Shown piece by piece: positions 1 through 11,288 of a stretch of DNA of 64,000 nt; the first letter of the stretch is position 1; each line of letters begins with the position of its first letter. The position numbers and the translations under genes were made by a program. The notes beneath the pieces were generated by a model. It searched no databases, was not told the origin of the DNA, and was given only the letters and a program-made list of their open reading frames with translations. Source of the DNA: Blastocatellia bacterium AA13 (lineage in GTDB: Bacteria > Acidobacteriota > Blastocatellia > UBA7656); the NCBI GenBank assembly GCA_003222245.1, contig QHVH01000028.1, positions 21,671-85,670 of the forward strand. The letters are read 5' to 3'.

Positions 1-86
1 CTTTCAGTGCATGGAGTATCGAGCGAGAAGCCGAACTCAGCCTGGTGCGCGGCGGGTCGGCTAGTCGTCTTTTTCAGTTTCAGCTC

Positions 87-761
87 TCAACGCGAGCCGG
101 CTTTCTTGGCTTCAGCTTTTTTGGTTCGCGATTTTTTGGCCTGGGCTGCTTCGATAGCAGTTTCTACGTCGCGGACCTCCTCGGGTGGAGGAAGCACCGC
201 AGGCATTCCGAGGGCCTGGATCCATAGCTCTCGGGTCCAGCCCTGAGTGTGATAGAGGTGTTTGTCTTCTTCGTCCTCGACCTGCTCATGAGCGGCCCTT
301 AACATGTCGGACTCTGTGCCCTGAGTGTTCTTGACCAGTTCTCCGATCAACTCCCAGTTGAGATGATCCTTTGTTTCGGCCAGCACGATGCACTCGCCGG
401 CGACGATCTGCGCAGCCAGAGGGTCGGCGCTCTTGAGGGCCATCTCCATCGCCTTCACAAGCGAGGTTCCGATGTAGCGGACTACCTTGCGGCCCGGCGT
501 CTCTGAATCGGGATCAAGGCCAAGTCCCCTCAAAATTTCGGTCAAGACTTGAACGTGCGTCTTGGTCTGCTCCAGGTACTTATTCCACTCCTCTCGCAAG
601 TCCTCGTTCACCGCGCATCGAAGCGCGGTTGTGTAAGCCTGTACTCCACCTTTTTCAGTTTCGAGCGCTTGATACAAGAGGTCGACGGGAACAGTGCCCA
701 GGAGCGCATTGTTGGTTGCGAGTTTTTCTTTTGAAGCTTGCTTGCCTGCTGATTGAGCCAT
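87..761 (-). CDS. Ferritin-like (diiron-type) domain protein
   Basis: A 224-residue soluble protein. It is mostly helical and carries Glu/His pairs arranged as in ferritin-like four-helix proteins: ALETEKGG, then EQTKTHV, then AGECIVLAETKDHLNWE, then HEQVEDEEDKHLYH. This suggests a diiron-binding ferritin/rubrerythrin-like fold, with storage or stress roles known for relatives; the exact subfamily is not clear to me. The reading frame extends upstream, but I place the start at 761 because AAAGGA lies about a dozen bases before that ATG and the upstream codons look non-conserved. The last ~25 residues are Lys/Ala-rich (KKSRTKKAEAKKAGSR), a basic tail that could bind nucleic acid. No operon partner is visible. 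Confidence 0.75.
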   Translation of the reverse strand: MAQSAGKQASKEKLATNNALLGTVPVDLLYQALETEKGGVQAYTTALRCAVNEDLREEWNKYLEQTKTHVQVLTEILRGLGLDPDSETPGRKVVRYIGTSLVKAMEMALKSADPLAAQIVAGECIVLAETKDHLNWELIGELVKNTQGTESDMLRAAHEQVEDEEDKHLYHTQGWTRELWIQALGMPAVLPPPEEVRDVETAIEAAQAKKSRTKKAEAKKAGSR

Positions 762-1263
762 TATCCAGCGGTCCTTTCTTTGATTTTGATTCAACTGTGT
801 TCTATTAAGAGACGACCGGCCTCGGTCAGTCTCCAAGACGGCCTCGAAAGCAATCACTTACATTCTTGCTGCGCGATTCTCGACGTGATTGAGCAAGTCC
901 AATGCCGAGCAAGTCCAGTGCCGGATGGGAGGAGAGTTGCGCACCGCATCGGAGGAGAGTTGCGCACCAGCATGTCAATGCGCGGCGCCTCTATTGCAGC
1001 CTTCGCGATCGGCATTCTCTCTATCGAATTTGGCTCTCGGAATCGGATAGGGGCCGTTCAGATGTATTGAGCAGGTACAGGCGACATCAACAGAGCAGGA
1101 GACGCTTATTGTGGAAGGACCTTTACGAGGATGTTTGGCAGGCGCCGCTGCCTGGAAATGGGGCGGCGGTTGTGTGAGTACGATTCTAATCTTCCTAATC
1201 GTGTTCTGGTTACTCGGCTATTTGAAGTGTTAAGAGTTTTCTCGCGTTCAACGTCATCACGTT
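762..1263. other. Intergenic region, no convincing gene
   Basis: Short frames here lack ribosome binding sites and family resemblance. The only structure I see is the pair of short tandem duplications listed separately. Confidence 0.5.
891..968. repeat. Two adjacent short direct duplications
   Basis: GAGCAAGTCCARTGCC occurs at 891-906 and again at 907-922 with one difference. Immediately after, GGAGGAGAGTTGCGCACC occurs at 928-945 and 951-968 with a 23 bp period. Both look like recent slippage or microduplication in non-coding DNA. Confidence 0.8.
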
Positions 1264-3483
1264 CTACTTACGAAGATTGACGACCATAGCTCCTGTTCCG
1301 CCCTGATTGGGTGGAGCGGGCTTGAAGCTGTCGACATGCTGGTGTCCGGTCAGAAGCTCGCTCATCGCGCGCCGCAGGGCTCCTTTTCCATGGCCGTGAA
1401 CTATGCGCACGGAATCCGCGCCTGCGAGAAAGGCTTCGTCAAGAAACTTATCCGCGCGATCCGTAGCTTCATCTATTCTCACGCGGTCTCGTTCCTGAAT
1501 GTCGCGAGAGTCGGGCACATCGGACAGGCCATGTTCGCTGATCAGAGAGGACGCCGTCTCGGAGACCGGTTGCGGCGGCAATGGCGATACCGGAGTCGAA
1601 TCAGCGAACTGCTTTTTGAGACGGACCCCGCCGGAGCGTCGTAATGCGGCAGCCCGCGCTTCGGCATCTTTCTTCAGCTTGGCCGCGGTTGCTTTATCCT
1701 GGATTTCGCGAATTAGCTTCTGGCTCTCCTCGCCGAATTCGCTCACGACTTGCGCGAGTGCTCTGTCGAACTCTACACGCCGCTCCGCTTCTCGTTTTTG
1801 AAATGCCATGTCGAGCGAAGTGTATTTATCGGCGGTGGCTGCTCGTTCTTCTTCGAGAGCGGAACGAAGCGCCTCCTGTTGATCGACCAGCGATTTGAGC
1901 CGTTGAAGATAGCTGGTTGCTTCCAGATGAGAGGGATCGAGGAGCGCGCGGGCCTGCTCGACGATCTCCGCTGGAAGATTCATTCGCCTTGCTATCTCGA
2001 GACCGCTCGATGCTCCCGCTACGCCCGTGATCAGCCTGTATGTCGGCCGCAAAGTCGGCTCATCGAATTCGACGGAGGCATTCAGGACGTTTTCGGTGCG
2101 CGACGCCCACATCTTTAATGGATTGTAATGCGTGCTCGCGATGACAGTCGCGCCCGCCTGTCGAAAGTAGTCGACTACCGCGATTCCTAAAGCGGCGCCT
2201 TCGTCGGGATCGGTCCCAGTGCCTACCTCGTCGATCAGTACAAGTGCCGGCACTCTGATTTCCGAGGCCATCTCGCCGAGATTGCGGACGTGAGCGGTAA
2301 AGGTGGAGAGGTTAGCCGCGATCGATTGCTGATCGCCGATGTCGGCGAATACCTGATCAAAAACCGGCAGCAGAGCTTCGCTTGCCGGCACGTGAAGCCC
2401 CATCTGAGCCATAAGGCAAATCAGCCCGGCGGTCTTGAGCACCACGGTTTTGCCGCCCGCGTTCGGCCCGCTGATCACCATCACCTGATGAGATTCGTCC
2501 ATCTCGAACGAGATTGGAACCACCTGGTTCCCGCTTTGTTTTAAGAGGTGCTCGAGCAAAGGATGCCGCGCATCGTTCAAGCGCAGAACGCCTTCGCGAT
2601 TCAGCACGGGCCGCACACAATTGAACTCGGCCGACAGACGCGCTTTTGCGGCGGTGAAGTCTATCTCGGCGACCGCGTCGGCGGCCGTTCTTAGAGAAGG
2701 GAGATTCGCGGCGAGCGTCGCGGAGATCTCAAGAAGCACTTGTGCGATCTCGAATTCTTCCTGCTCGTGTAATCGAACCAGTTCATTGTTCTGATCGATG
2801 ATGGCAAGCGGCTCGACGAAGCTGGTCTGGCCGCTTGATGAGAGGCCGTGCATTACTCCGGGTACAACGCCGCGAGAATCGGTGCGAATCGGTATGACGA
2901 ATCGGCCGTTCCGAATCGTGACGACCTCTTCCTGTATCGCGGCCGACTGGCTTCTCATGATCGACTCGAGTGAATGGTAGGCGCGGGCGCGGCTCTCATT
3001 AATTTCGCGGCGCACCTTGCGAAGCCCCGGACTGGCGTTGTCGTCGATCTCGCCGTTGGGAAGGATCTTTCCCCGAATCGCCGCGAGTACTCGCCGGAGA
3101 TCGGGTATCCGTGAAGTTATTAGATAGAGCTGTGGATATCGATGGCGCGGCTCGTCTCCGGAGAACTGTTCTCTGAGATCGATTGCGATGGAAATCAACC
3201 GCTGCAGCTCGAGAATCTCTCTGGGTTCGAGCCTGGCGCCTTCAATTTGAAGCTGTGAGAGCGCCGGCGCGGGGTCTTCGACTCCCGACAGCCCGAAACC
3301 GGCTCCCGAAGCTAGATACAGAGCGCACTGCGTAGTGCGATCGAGCCATAGATTCAGTTCGGATGCGGTGGTGGAAGGGGTCAGGGCCAAAGCGCGCTCT
3401 CTGCCGAGAGGGGTTTGAACGTGCCGAGCGAGCAAGCGAACGAGGTCGCCGACCTCGAGAGTTTGTAGAGTTCGGTCATTCAT
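1264..3483 (-). CDS. mutS2: Endonuclease MutS2 (Smr-domain MutS paralogue)
   Basis: This 739-residue MutS2 is slightly shorter than the usual ~780. It has the MutS core and clamp (residues ~1-300), then the ABC-type ATPase with Walker A GPNAGGKT near residue 338 and Walker B LIDEVGTGTDPDEG near 415. A charged coiled-coil region follows (~510-620). The C-terminal Smr domain (~655-739) carries the VHGHGKGALR signature. MutS2 lacks the mismatch-recognition domain; family members bind branched DNA or collided ribosomes and limit recombination. The start at 3483 fits the family N-terminus, although its ribosome binding site is weak. It is transcribed away from the acetyltransferase gene at 3627. 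Confidence 0.95.
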   Translation of the reverse strand: MNDRTLQTLEVGDLVRLLARHVQTPLGRERALALTPSTTASELNLWLDRTTQCALYLASGAGFGLSGVEDPAPALSQLQIEGARLEPREILELQRLISIAIDLREQFSGDEPRHRYPQLYLITSRIPDLRRVLAAIRGKILPNGEIDDNASPGLRKVRREINESRARAYHSLESIMRSQSAAIQEEVVTIRNGRFVIPIRTDSRGVVPGVMHGLSSSGQTSFVEPLAIIDQNNELVRLHEQEEFEIAQVLLEISATLAANLPSLRTAADAVAEIDFTAAKARLSAEFNCVRPVLNREGVLRLNDARHPLLEHLLKQSGNQVVPISFEMDESHQVMVISGPNAGGKTVVLKTAGLICLMAQMGLHVPASEALLPVFDQVFADIGDQQSIAANLSTFTAHVRNLGEMASEIRVPALVLIDEVGTGTDPDEGAALGIAVVDYFRQAGATVIASTHYNPLKMWASRTENVLNASVEFDEPTLRPTYRLITGVAGASSGLEIARRMNLPAEIVEQARALLDPSHLEATSYLQRLKSLVDQQEALRSALEEERAATADKYTSLDMAFQKREAERRVEFDRALAQVVSEFGEESQKLIREIQDKATAAKLKKDAEARAAALRRSGGVRLKKQFADSTPVSPLPPQPVSETASSLISEHGLSDVPDSRDIQERDRVRIDEATDRADKFLDEAFLAGADSVRIVHGHGKGALRRAMSELLTGHQHVDSFKPAPPNQGGTGAMVVNLRK

Positions 3484-3565
3484 GAGTAAACGGAAATCTT
3501 ACGGCGCGGGTGAGTAGCCGGTCAACGAGCGCGGGAGCGGCGGCGCTTAACGGCCTCTAAGCGAT

Positions 3566-3594
3566 TTTACGGGGCCTCGCGGTTCTCATATAAT
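3566..3594 (+). promoter_or_regulatory. Candidate sigma-70 promoter for the 3627 gene
   Basis: TTTACG (3566-3571), a 17 bp spacer, and a perfect TATAAT (3589-3594). The predicted start site lies about 25 bases before the ATG at 3627, just ahead of the AGGAGAAAG ribosome binding site. Confidence 0.6.
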
Positions 3595-3626
3595 CCGCTG
3601 CCACTTCAAGGAGAAAGCGAATATCG

Positions 3627-4811
3627 ATGGGATTGAATCAGGACATGGAGCCTCACAAGGGCATTGCCATCCGCCCAGTCCGAACAGGACGCGACACGCG
3701 CCGGTTCATAGATCTGCCTTACAGACTGTATCGCCGGAGCGAGCATTGGATCGCTCCGTTGAGGATGGCTCAAAAGGACATACTGAATACCAGGAGCCAT
3801 CCTTTTTATCAGACATCCGACGTGGAGATGTTTCTTGCCGAGCGAGACGGTAGAGTCGTTGGACGAATAATGGCGATACTGAATCGCGCGCATAACGAGT
3901 TCCATGAAGAACACGCCGGTTTCTTCGGTTTCTTTGAGTCTGAGGATGATTGGGAAGCGGCGGAGCGGCTGCTCGGCGCGGCACGGGATTGGCTTCTTCA
4001 AAAAGGCGCCAAGGTCATGCGAGGTCCGGTGAATCCATCTACCAACTATGAATGTGGGTTGCTGGTAGAGGGCCTCGATCAGGATCCGGCGGTGATGATG
4101 ACCTACAACCCGCCTTATTACGCCGAGCTATTTGAGCGGTTCGGATTGCGCAAGGCGATGGATCTCTATGCTTATGATATCGACGCCGCCGGTTTTAATA
4201 TGAGCGATAAGTTGAAGCGAGTGGCGGAGCGGCTGAAGCAGCGAGATGGAATAACTATTCGCACCGTCAACATCAAGGATTTTGGGCCCGAAGTCGAGAT
4301 AGTGCGAAAGGTCTACAACGACGCCTGGAGCCGCAATTGGGGCTTTATACCCGTGAGCGGCGCCGAGTTCGAACACCTGGCCAAAGACCTGAAGCAAATC
4401 GTGGATCCCAAGGTCGTATATATAGCGGAGAAGAAGGTCGGCTCGACTCTCGTTCCCGTGGGTTTTCTTTTGGCGGTGCCGGATCTCAACATCGCTCTCA
4501 AGAAGATATATGGGAGACTGGCGCCCTTTGGATTGCTCAAGCTTCTATGGCACTCGAGGAAAATCAAACGACTGAGAGTAATCACGATGGGAGTGGTGCG
4601 CGAGTATCAGAGCCTCGGCGCGGCGGCAATATTCTATGAAGAGATATATAAACAGGCTGTGTCTCCCGGCGGTTACCCGACGGCCGAGATGAGCTGGATA
4701 CTTGAAAACAATGTCCTGATGAACCGCGCGGCAGATTTGATCGGGGGCCGGCGTTCAAAAACATATCGGATTTATGAAATGGAGGTGGGAGCCTCTGATG
4801 AGCACCAATAA
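3627..4811 (+). CDS. GNAT-like N-acetyltransferase family protein (YghO-like)
   Basis: A 394-residue cytosolic protein. The N-terminus ([22 protein letters not shown]...[11 protein letters not shown]) and the [24 protein letters not shown] block match the uncharacterised YghO-like acetyltransferase group. These carry a GNAT-type fold, with the beta-strand/VVGRI element typical of acetyl-CoA binding proteins. The [18 protein letters not shown] segment is characteristic of this group. Substrate unknown. AGGAGAAAG precedes the ATG by about 10 bases. The 3' end overlaps the moaC start by 14 bases, so the two are probably translationally coupled, although no functional link to molybdopterin synthesis is established. 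Confidence 0.75.
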   Translation: MGLNQDMEPHKGIAIRPVRTGRDTRRFIDLPYRLYRRSEHWIAPLRMAQKDILNTRSHPFYQTSDVEMFLAERDGRVVGRIMAILNRAHNEFHEEHAGFFGFFESEDDWEAAERLLGAARDWLLQKGAKVMRGPVNPSTNYECGLLVEGLDQDPAVMMTYNPPYYAELFERFGLRKAMDLYAYDIDAAGFNMSDKLKRVAERLKQRDGITIRTVNIKDFGPEVEIVRKVYNDAWSRNWGFIPVSGAEFEHLAKDLKQIVDPKVVYIAEKKVGSTLVPVGFLLAVPDLNIALKKIYGRLAPFGLLKLLWHSRKIKRLRVITMGVVREYQSLGAAAIFYEEIYKQAVSPGGYPTAEMSWILENNVLMNRAADLIGGRRSKTYRIYEMEVGASDEHQ

Positions 4812-5367
4812 GGGCCGACGCGGAATCAAGTCCGCGAAGATGACTCACGTGGACGAGTCGGGCCAAATACGAATGGTTGATGTCGGCGACAAGGCGACTA
4901 CGCGACGAACCGCGGTTGCGAGCGGCTTCGTTCGTATGGCAGCCGAAACCGTGAAGGCGGTAAAGGCTCATCGGACTCCCAAGGGAGATCCGATCGAAGC
5001 GGCGAGACTCGCCGGAATTCTCGCGGCCAAGAAAACCGACGATCTCATACCGCTCTGTCACTCCTTGCCGCTCGAACATGTGGATATTAGCTGCCGGATT
5101 CGTGCCGATGGCATAGCTATTTTGGCTACGGCTTCGACGGATTCAAAGACGGGTGTCGAGATGGAAGCGCTCACTGCCGTATCGATCGCGGCGCTGACTA
5201 TCTATGACATGTGCAAGGCGATAGGTAAGGCGATGGTCATCGAAGAGATCGCGCTCGAGTCAAAGACCGGCGGGCGATCGGGCGATTACAGGCGCGCGGC
5301 GACCGGATCAGCGTCCGATAGAATCATCGGCAGCTCGAAGAAGCGGCAGGGCCCCGCTAAAAAGTAA
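4798..5367 (+). CDS. moaC: Cyclic pyranopterin monophosphate synthase MoaC
   Basis: MoaC converts the 3',8-cyclo-GTP product of MoaA into cyclic pyranopterin monophosphate, the first stable intermediate of molybdenum cofactor synthesis. The protein (189 residues, somewhat longer than the usual ~160) contains the expected blocks: [17 protein letters not shown], the [18 protein letters not shown] loop, [13 protein letters not shown] and YDMCKAIGK. The basic C-terminal tail after GGRSGDY is extra. I start it at 4798 rather than at an earlier in-frame ATG because GGAGGTGGGAG lies just upstream. It overlaps the preceding acetyltransferase gene. Confidence 0.93.
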   Translation: MSTNKGRRGIKSAKMTHVDESGQIRMVDVGDKATTRRTAVASGFVRMAAETVKAVKAHRTPKGDPIEAARLAGILAAKKTDDLIPLCHSLPLEHVDISCRIRADGIAILATASTDSKTGVEMEALTAVSIAALTIYDMCKAIGKAMVIEEIALESKTGGRSGDYRRAATGSASDRIIGSSKKRQGPAKK

Positions 5368-5593
5368 GTCCAGCGAATCTGTGTGATGGCCGGCTGCCCT
5401 GAGGGGGAGAAAAGGAATCACCTCGTAAAGGAGTGACGAAGAATTATTTCACCTGTCCCAGCGGCGCCTGGAGTTTGGGATGATTTTAGAGGCGGCCTTT
5501 CAGGCTTTGGCTGGGCGTGAACACTCGATGGTGCAGGGGAGAAATGGGAGAAATATCCAAACATTTGATATTCGGCTTTCGTAAATAATTTCA

Positions 5594-6316
5594 ATGACTA
5601 GTCAATCAGAGATAAAGAATTCCTTACGGCTTCTCCTAATCAGCTCCGCGGCCGCCATAGCTATCTGGCTCATACCTTACGCGGAAATCCTTTTCGTTCC
5701 ATTCAAATTATTCGTCACCATAATTCACGAGGCCGGGCACGCAATAGCAACGCTTCTTACGTTCGGCGATGTCAGCCGGATCGGCATAGATTGGATTGGT
5801 AACGGAGTCACTGAAACACGCGGCGGAATGCGATTCTTCATCTCCAGCGCCGGCTATCTTGGAACCACGATTTATGGAGCGGCGCTACTGCTCTTGCTCA
5901 GAAGAGCGCGTTATGCGCGGGCTGCCGCTTTAGGAACGGCGACTATATTGCTGTTGATCACCGGGTTCTTTGGCGGAAACTTCACGATGTGGCTCGTTGG
6001 ACTCTCCTTTGTCTGCGGCCTCCTGTACGTGGGACTCAAGTGTTCAATCGGAGCCGCTCATTTCCTGATGAGCTTCCTTGCGGTTCAAGCTCTGCTGAAC
6101 GCGCTTCAAGACCTCAGAGTCTTGCTGTATCTATCGATTTTCGAGCCTGCGGTTCGTACGGATGCTCAGAACATGGCTGCGGCGACTAACGGGTTCCTAC
6201 CCGCGATTATATGGGCGACGTTGTGGGGCCTGATATCGCTGGCCATCCTCGCCTTCACGCTGTTCGAATACTATCGGAGCATGAGAAGGCCCCACGTCAG
6301 TCTAGTCGCGGTATGA
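5594..6316 (+). CDS. M50B-type membrane metalloprotease-like protein
   Basis: A 240-residue integral membrane protein with about five or six hydrophobic segments. HEAGHA at residues 45-50, at the end of the second hydrophobic segment, is the HExxH zinc site of the M50 family. The downstream ISSAGYLGTTIYGAALL matches the G-x-L/N part of the M50B (Peptidase_M50B) group, which is typically of unknown substrate. The candidate third zinc ligand (Asp in the NPxDG motif of classic S2P proteases) is not obvious, as in other M50B proteins. The start has only a weak ribosome binding site. Confidence 0.75.
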   Translation: MTSQSEIKNSLRLLLISSAAAIAIWLIPYAEILFVPFKLFVTIIHEAGHAIATLLTFGDVSRIGIDWIGNGVTETRGGMRFFISSAGYLGTTIYGAALLLLLRRARYARAAALGTATILLLITGFFGGNFTMWLVGLSFVCGLLYVGLKCSIGAAHFLMSFLAVQALLNALQDLRVLLYLSIFEPAVRTDAQNMAAATNGFLPAIIWATLWGLISLAILAFTLFEYYRSMRRPHVSLVAV

Positions 6317-6362
6317 GTCAGATCAGGGCCTTCCAGTATCGTCGGCAAGCTGAGTAAAGAGC

Positions 6363-6382
6363 GGCGGGCAGGGACGCCCGCC
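6363..6382. repeat. Intergenic GC-rich hairpin
   Basis: GGCGGGC-AGGGAC-GCCCGCC forms a perfect 7 bp stem with a 6-base loop, 47 bp after the stop of the M50B gene. It has no T-run, so it is as likely a dispersed REP-like element as a terminator. Confidence 0.5.
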
Positions 6383-6495
6383 CGTACAGTAGCTTGAGCC
6401 ATGCCGCGCAACAATCGTTGATCCTGTCGAACTGACTTATTGATCGGGCCGCTCTCATGTTCCTCCCATTCCCAACGGCGTTAATTCCCTGCACG

Positions 6496-6525
6496 TTGAC
6501 TTTCCAAATGGCGACTGTGTATGAT
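6496..6525 (+). promoter_or_regulatory. Sigma-70 promoter for the protease-FHA gene
   Basis: TTGACT (6496-6501), an 18 bp spacer and TATGAT (6520-6525), each 5 of 6 to consensus. The expected start site is near 6532, leaving a leader of about 85 bases before the ATG at 6617. Confidence 0.65.
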
Positions 6526-6616
6526 CGCCCCGCTGTTATTGTAGTTTTCAATGAAACCTTCTATCTCAGTAGTCCGCAAGGACCTCCCTGCAATAAGGAC
6601 CTCAAGGAGTAGCGAA

Positions 6617-8455
6617 ATGTCTAAGAGCCTCATGTCATTCATAATGATCGTCGGTTTGGCACTATCTATTTTGATTACCGGAACACGGCCTGTGTTCGCC
6701 CAGCAGGTCTCCGAGGGACAGCGGCTGGCAATGTATTGCAAGCCCTCGGTAGTCCGCATCCTGGACGGCTACGTCGGAAAATACTTTTACAGCCATTTCA
6801 ATAAGACTTACACGGTGCCATACGTAGGCATGGGATCGGGCTCATTCATAAATCCGAGCGGTTATATAGTAACCAACGCACACGTAGTTAACATGACGCA
6901 CGATGGAGATGAGAAGGCCAAAGAAGCGCTCTTTCCCGAGTACGTGAAGATGGTTGCGCGGGACCACAACATGGACCCTCGCACCCTCACGCAGGACAAT
7001 ATCCGCTACGTCGTCAACAACACGCGGCTGCTGGAGCTCAACCATATACATATGGTCTTGATCCCCGACGGAAGCTCATTTCCCTTCGAGATCAAATCGT
7101 TCGGCGCGCCGATCGGCTCCGGAAAAGACGTCGCGATAATAAAGATCGAAGTCAAGAACGCGCCGATTATGAGAATCGGCGATTCGGACAAGTTACAGCT
7201 TCAGGATCACGTTACGGTGCTTGGTTATCCGGCGGCGGGCGATACTTTTCAGATGGGCATCCTGGACTCAAAATCGGCTCTGGAAGCCTCGATCACGGAC
7301 GGCAAGCTTTCGGCCAAGAAGAACGCGTCCGACAATGCGCCTATTTTGCAAGTCAGCGCGGCCGCCACGCACGGCAGCTCCGGAGGGCCGGTCATCAACG
7401 ACAAGGGCGAGCTGATCGGTCTGCTGACTTTTCGCGGCGACACGGTAAGCGGTCAGGAGGTCTCCGGTTTCGCGTTCGCGGTTCCAGCGACCACCATCAT
7501 GGAGTTCGTCAAGCAGGCGGGCACCACCAACGATCCCGGAATCCTCGATCAACGCTATCGCGAAGGGCTCGATCTCTTTTGGGACGCCTCTTACACCAAG
7601 GCCATCGCTAAATTCGAAGAAGTCAAACGACTGTTCCCTCAACATTCGGAGGCTGATCGCTTGATTCGCGACAGCCAGCAGGCGATTTCGGAAGGCAAGG
7701 AAAGGAGCTTCCCGCTTCTGCTTGTCGTTGGCGTCGGCGGATTCCTGTTCCTGATGATTGTAGTAGGCGTCGTGATCGTGGTCGTAGTCGCCTCCCGGCG
7801 CAAAAAGGCTCACCCGGCTGCCGCGGCCGGTCAAATGGCGCCGCAACAATGGGGCCAGTGGCAGCAGCCGGCGCAGCAGCAGTCTATGCAGCATCAGCCG
7901 ATGCAGCACCCTAACTCGCAGCAGCCGATGCACCAATCAAATCCACAACAACAGATGCATCAACAGCAGATGCATCAACAGCAGATGCATCAACAGCCGA
8001 TGCATCAGTCCGCGCCTCAGGGCCAGCCTCAAGCGCAATACTCATCGGCGCCTCAAGCGCCTCCCTATGCTCAATATCCGACGCCGCCTCAAGCTCCGCA
8101 GCCTGAGAAGACGGTTGTGATCGATAAGACTCAGGCGTTGACCGGTTCGGGAGGCTGGCTTCATTGCACTTCCGGCGCGCTGGCCGGGCAGCGGTTTGAA
8201 GTAGGTCAGGATGGGGTCTTCGTGGGCCGGGATGTCGCTTCCGCTCAAGTTGTCATCAACGATCCCCGAGTTTCAAAGCGCCATTTTTGGATTGGGTTGC
8301 GCAACGGCTTGCCTGCCGTCGTCGATCAGGGATCTACTAACGGCACTTATCTGAATGCGCTGGGCTCGCAGAGGATAACAGAGACGATACTGAAACCGGG
8401 CGACACGGTGATTCTATGTGAAGCCGATGTAGCCCGATTCCAGTATTCAAGATAG
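6617..8455 (+). CDS. Exported trypsin-like serine protease with transmembrane segment and C-terminal FHA domain
   Basis: 612 residues. A signal sequence (~1-30, ending PVFAQ) precedes a chymotrypsin-fold protease. The triad is visible: His89 in NAHVV, Asp171 in KDVAI, Ser255 in GSSGGP. After a short TPR-like helical segment comes one transmembrane helix (~365-395), then a Gln/His/Met/Pro-rich linker (~413-480), then an FHA domain (~525-595) with GRD, SKRHFW and DQGSTNGTYL motifs that normally read phosphothreonine. The layout puts the protease outside and the FHA domain in the cytoplasm, suggesting phosphorylation-linked control of a periplasmic protease. I start at 6617, not at the upstream in-frame ATG at 6551, because AAGGAG lies 7 bases ahead and a proper signal peptide follows. 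It converges on clpB with only 5 bp between stops. Confidence 0.88.
   Translation: MSKSLMSFIMIVGLALSILITGTRPVFAQQVSEGQRLAMYCKPSVVRILDGYVGKYFYSHFNKTYTVPYVGMGSGSFINPSGYIVTNAHVVNMTHDGDEKAKEALFPEYVKMVARDHNMDPRTLTQDNIRYVVNNTRLLELNHIHMVLIPDGSSFPFEIKSFGAPIGSGKDVAIIKIEVKNAPIMRIGDSDKLQLQDHVTVLGYPAAGDTFQMGILDSKSALEASITDGKLSAKKNASDNAPILQVSAAATHGSSGGPVINDKGELIGLLTFRGDTVSGQEVSGFAFAVPATTIMEFVKQAGTTNDPGILDQRYREGLDLFWDASYTKAIAKFEEVKRLFPQHSEADRLIRDSQQAISEGKERSFPLLLVVGVGGFLFLMIVVGVVIVVVVASRRKKAHPAAAAGQMAPQQWGQWQQPAQQQSMQHQPMQHPNSQQPMHQSNPQQQMHQQQMHQQQMHQQPMHQSAPQGQPQAQYSSAPQAPPYAQYPTPPQAPQPEKTVVIDKTQALTGSGGWLHCTSGALAGQRFEVGQDGVFVGRDVASAQVVINDPRVSKRHFWIGLRNGLPAVVDQGSTNGTYLNALGSQRITETILKPGDTVILCEADVARFQYSR
7952..8008 (+). 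repeat. 15 bp tandem repeat inside the protease-FHA gene
   Basis: Three perfect copies of CAGATGCATCAACAG (7952-7996) and a fourth diverged copy encode QMHQQ units in the disordered linker. Such tracts expand and contract by slippage, changing linker length without frameshift. Confidence 0.85.
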
Positions 8456-8460
8456 AGGCG

Positions 8461-11097
<2,637 letters not shown>

Positions 11098-11159
11098 GTG
11101 TGTCTCCGAAGGATCTCGCTTTCCAATGCTCTTCCTGGATCAGGTTGCTTATTAATTCT

Positions 11160-11188
11160 AGCATAGCGAGGCAAGACACTCTTGTTGA
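11160..11188 (-). promoter_or_regulatory. Possible promoter of clpB
   Basis: Read on the minus strand: TCAACA, 17 bp spacer, TATGCT, each 4 of 6 to sigma-70 consensus, about 65 bases upstream of the clpB ATG. Weak match; a heat-shock sigma promoter is not recognisable. Confidence 0.3.
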
Positions 11189-11230
11189 CTCGGACAGCTT
11201 TTGAGAACGCGAAAAAGTGTAGAGACAATG

Positions 11231-11258
11231 TAGGGGCTGACCTCTATGCCAGCCCCTA
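11231..11258 (-). terminator. Hairpin after thrC, possible terminator
   Basis: A perfect 9 bp inverted repeat (TAGGGGCTG / CAGCCCCTA) with a 10-base loop lies about 30 bp downstream of the thrC stop and upstream of clpB, both on the minus strand. It is not followed by a strong U-run, so termination is plausible but not certain. Confidence 0.5.
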
Positions 11259-11288
11259 TAGATTAATTTCATTCAGCACTACATATCT

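Noticed and set aside
753..1177. Plus-strand small ORFs upstream of mutS2
   Set aside because: No ribosome binding site, atypical composition, and they span the microduplications.
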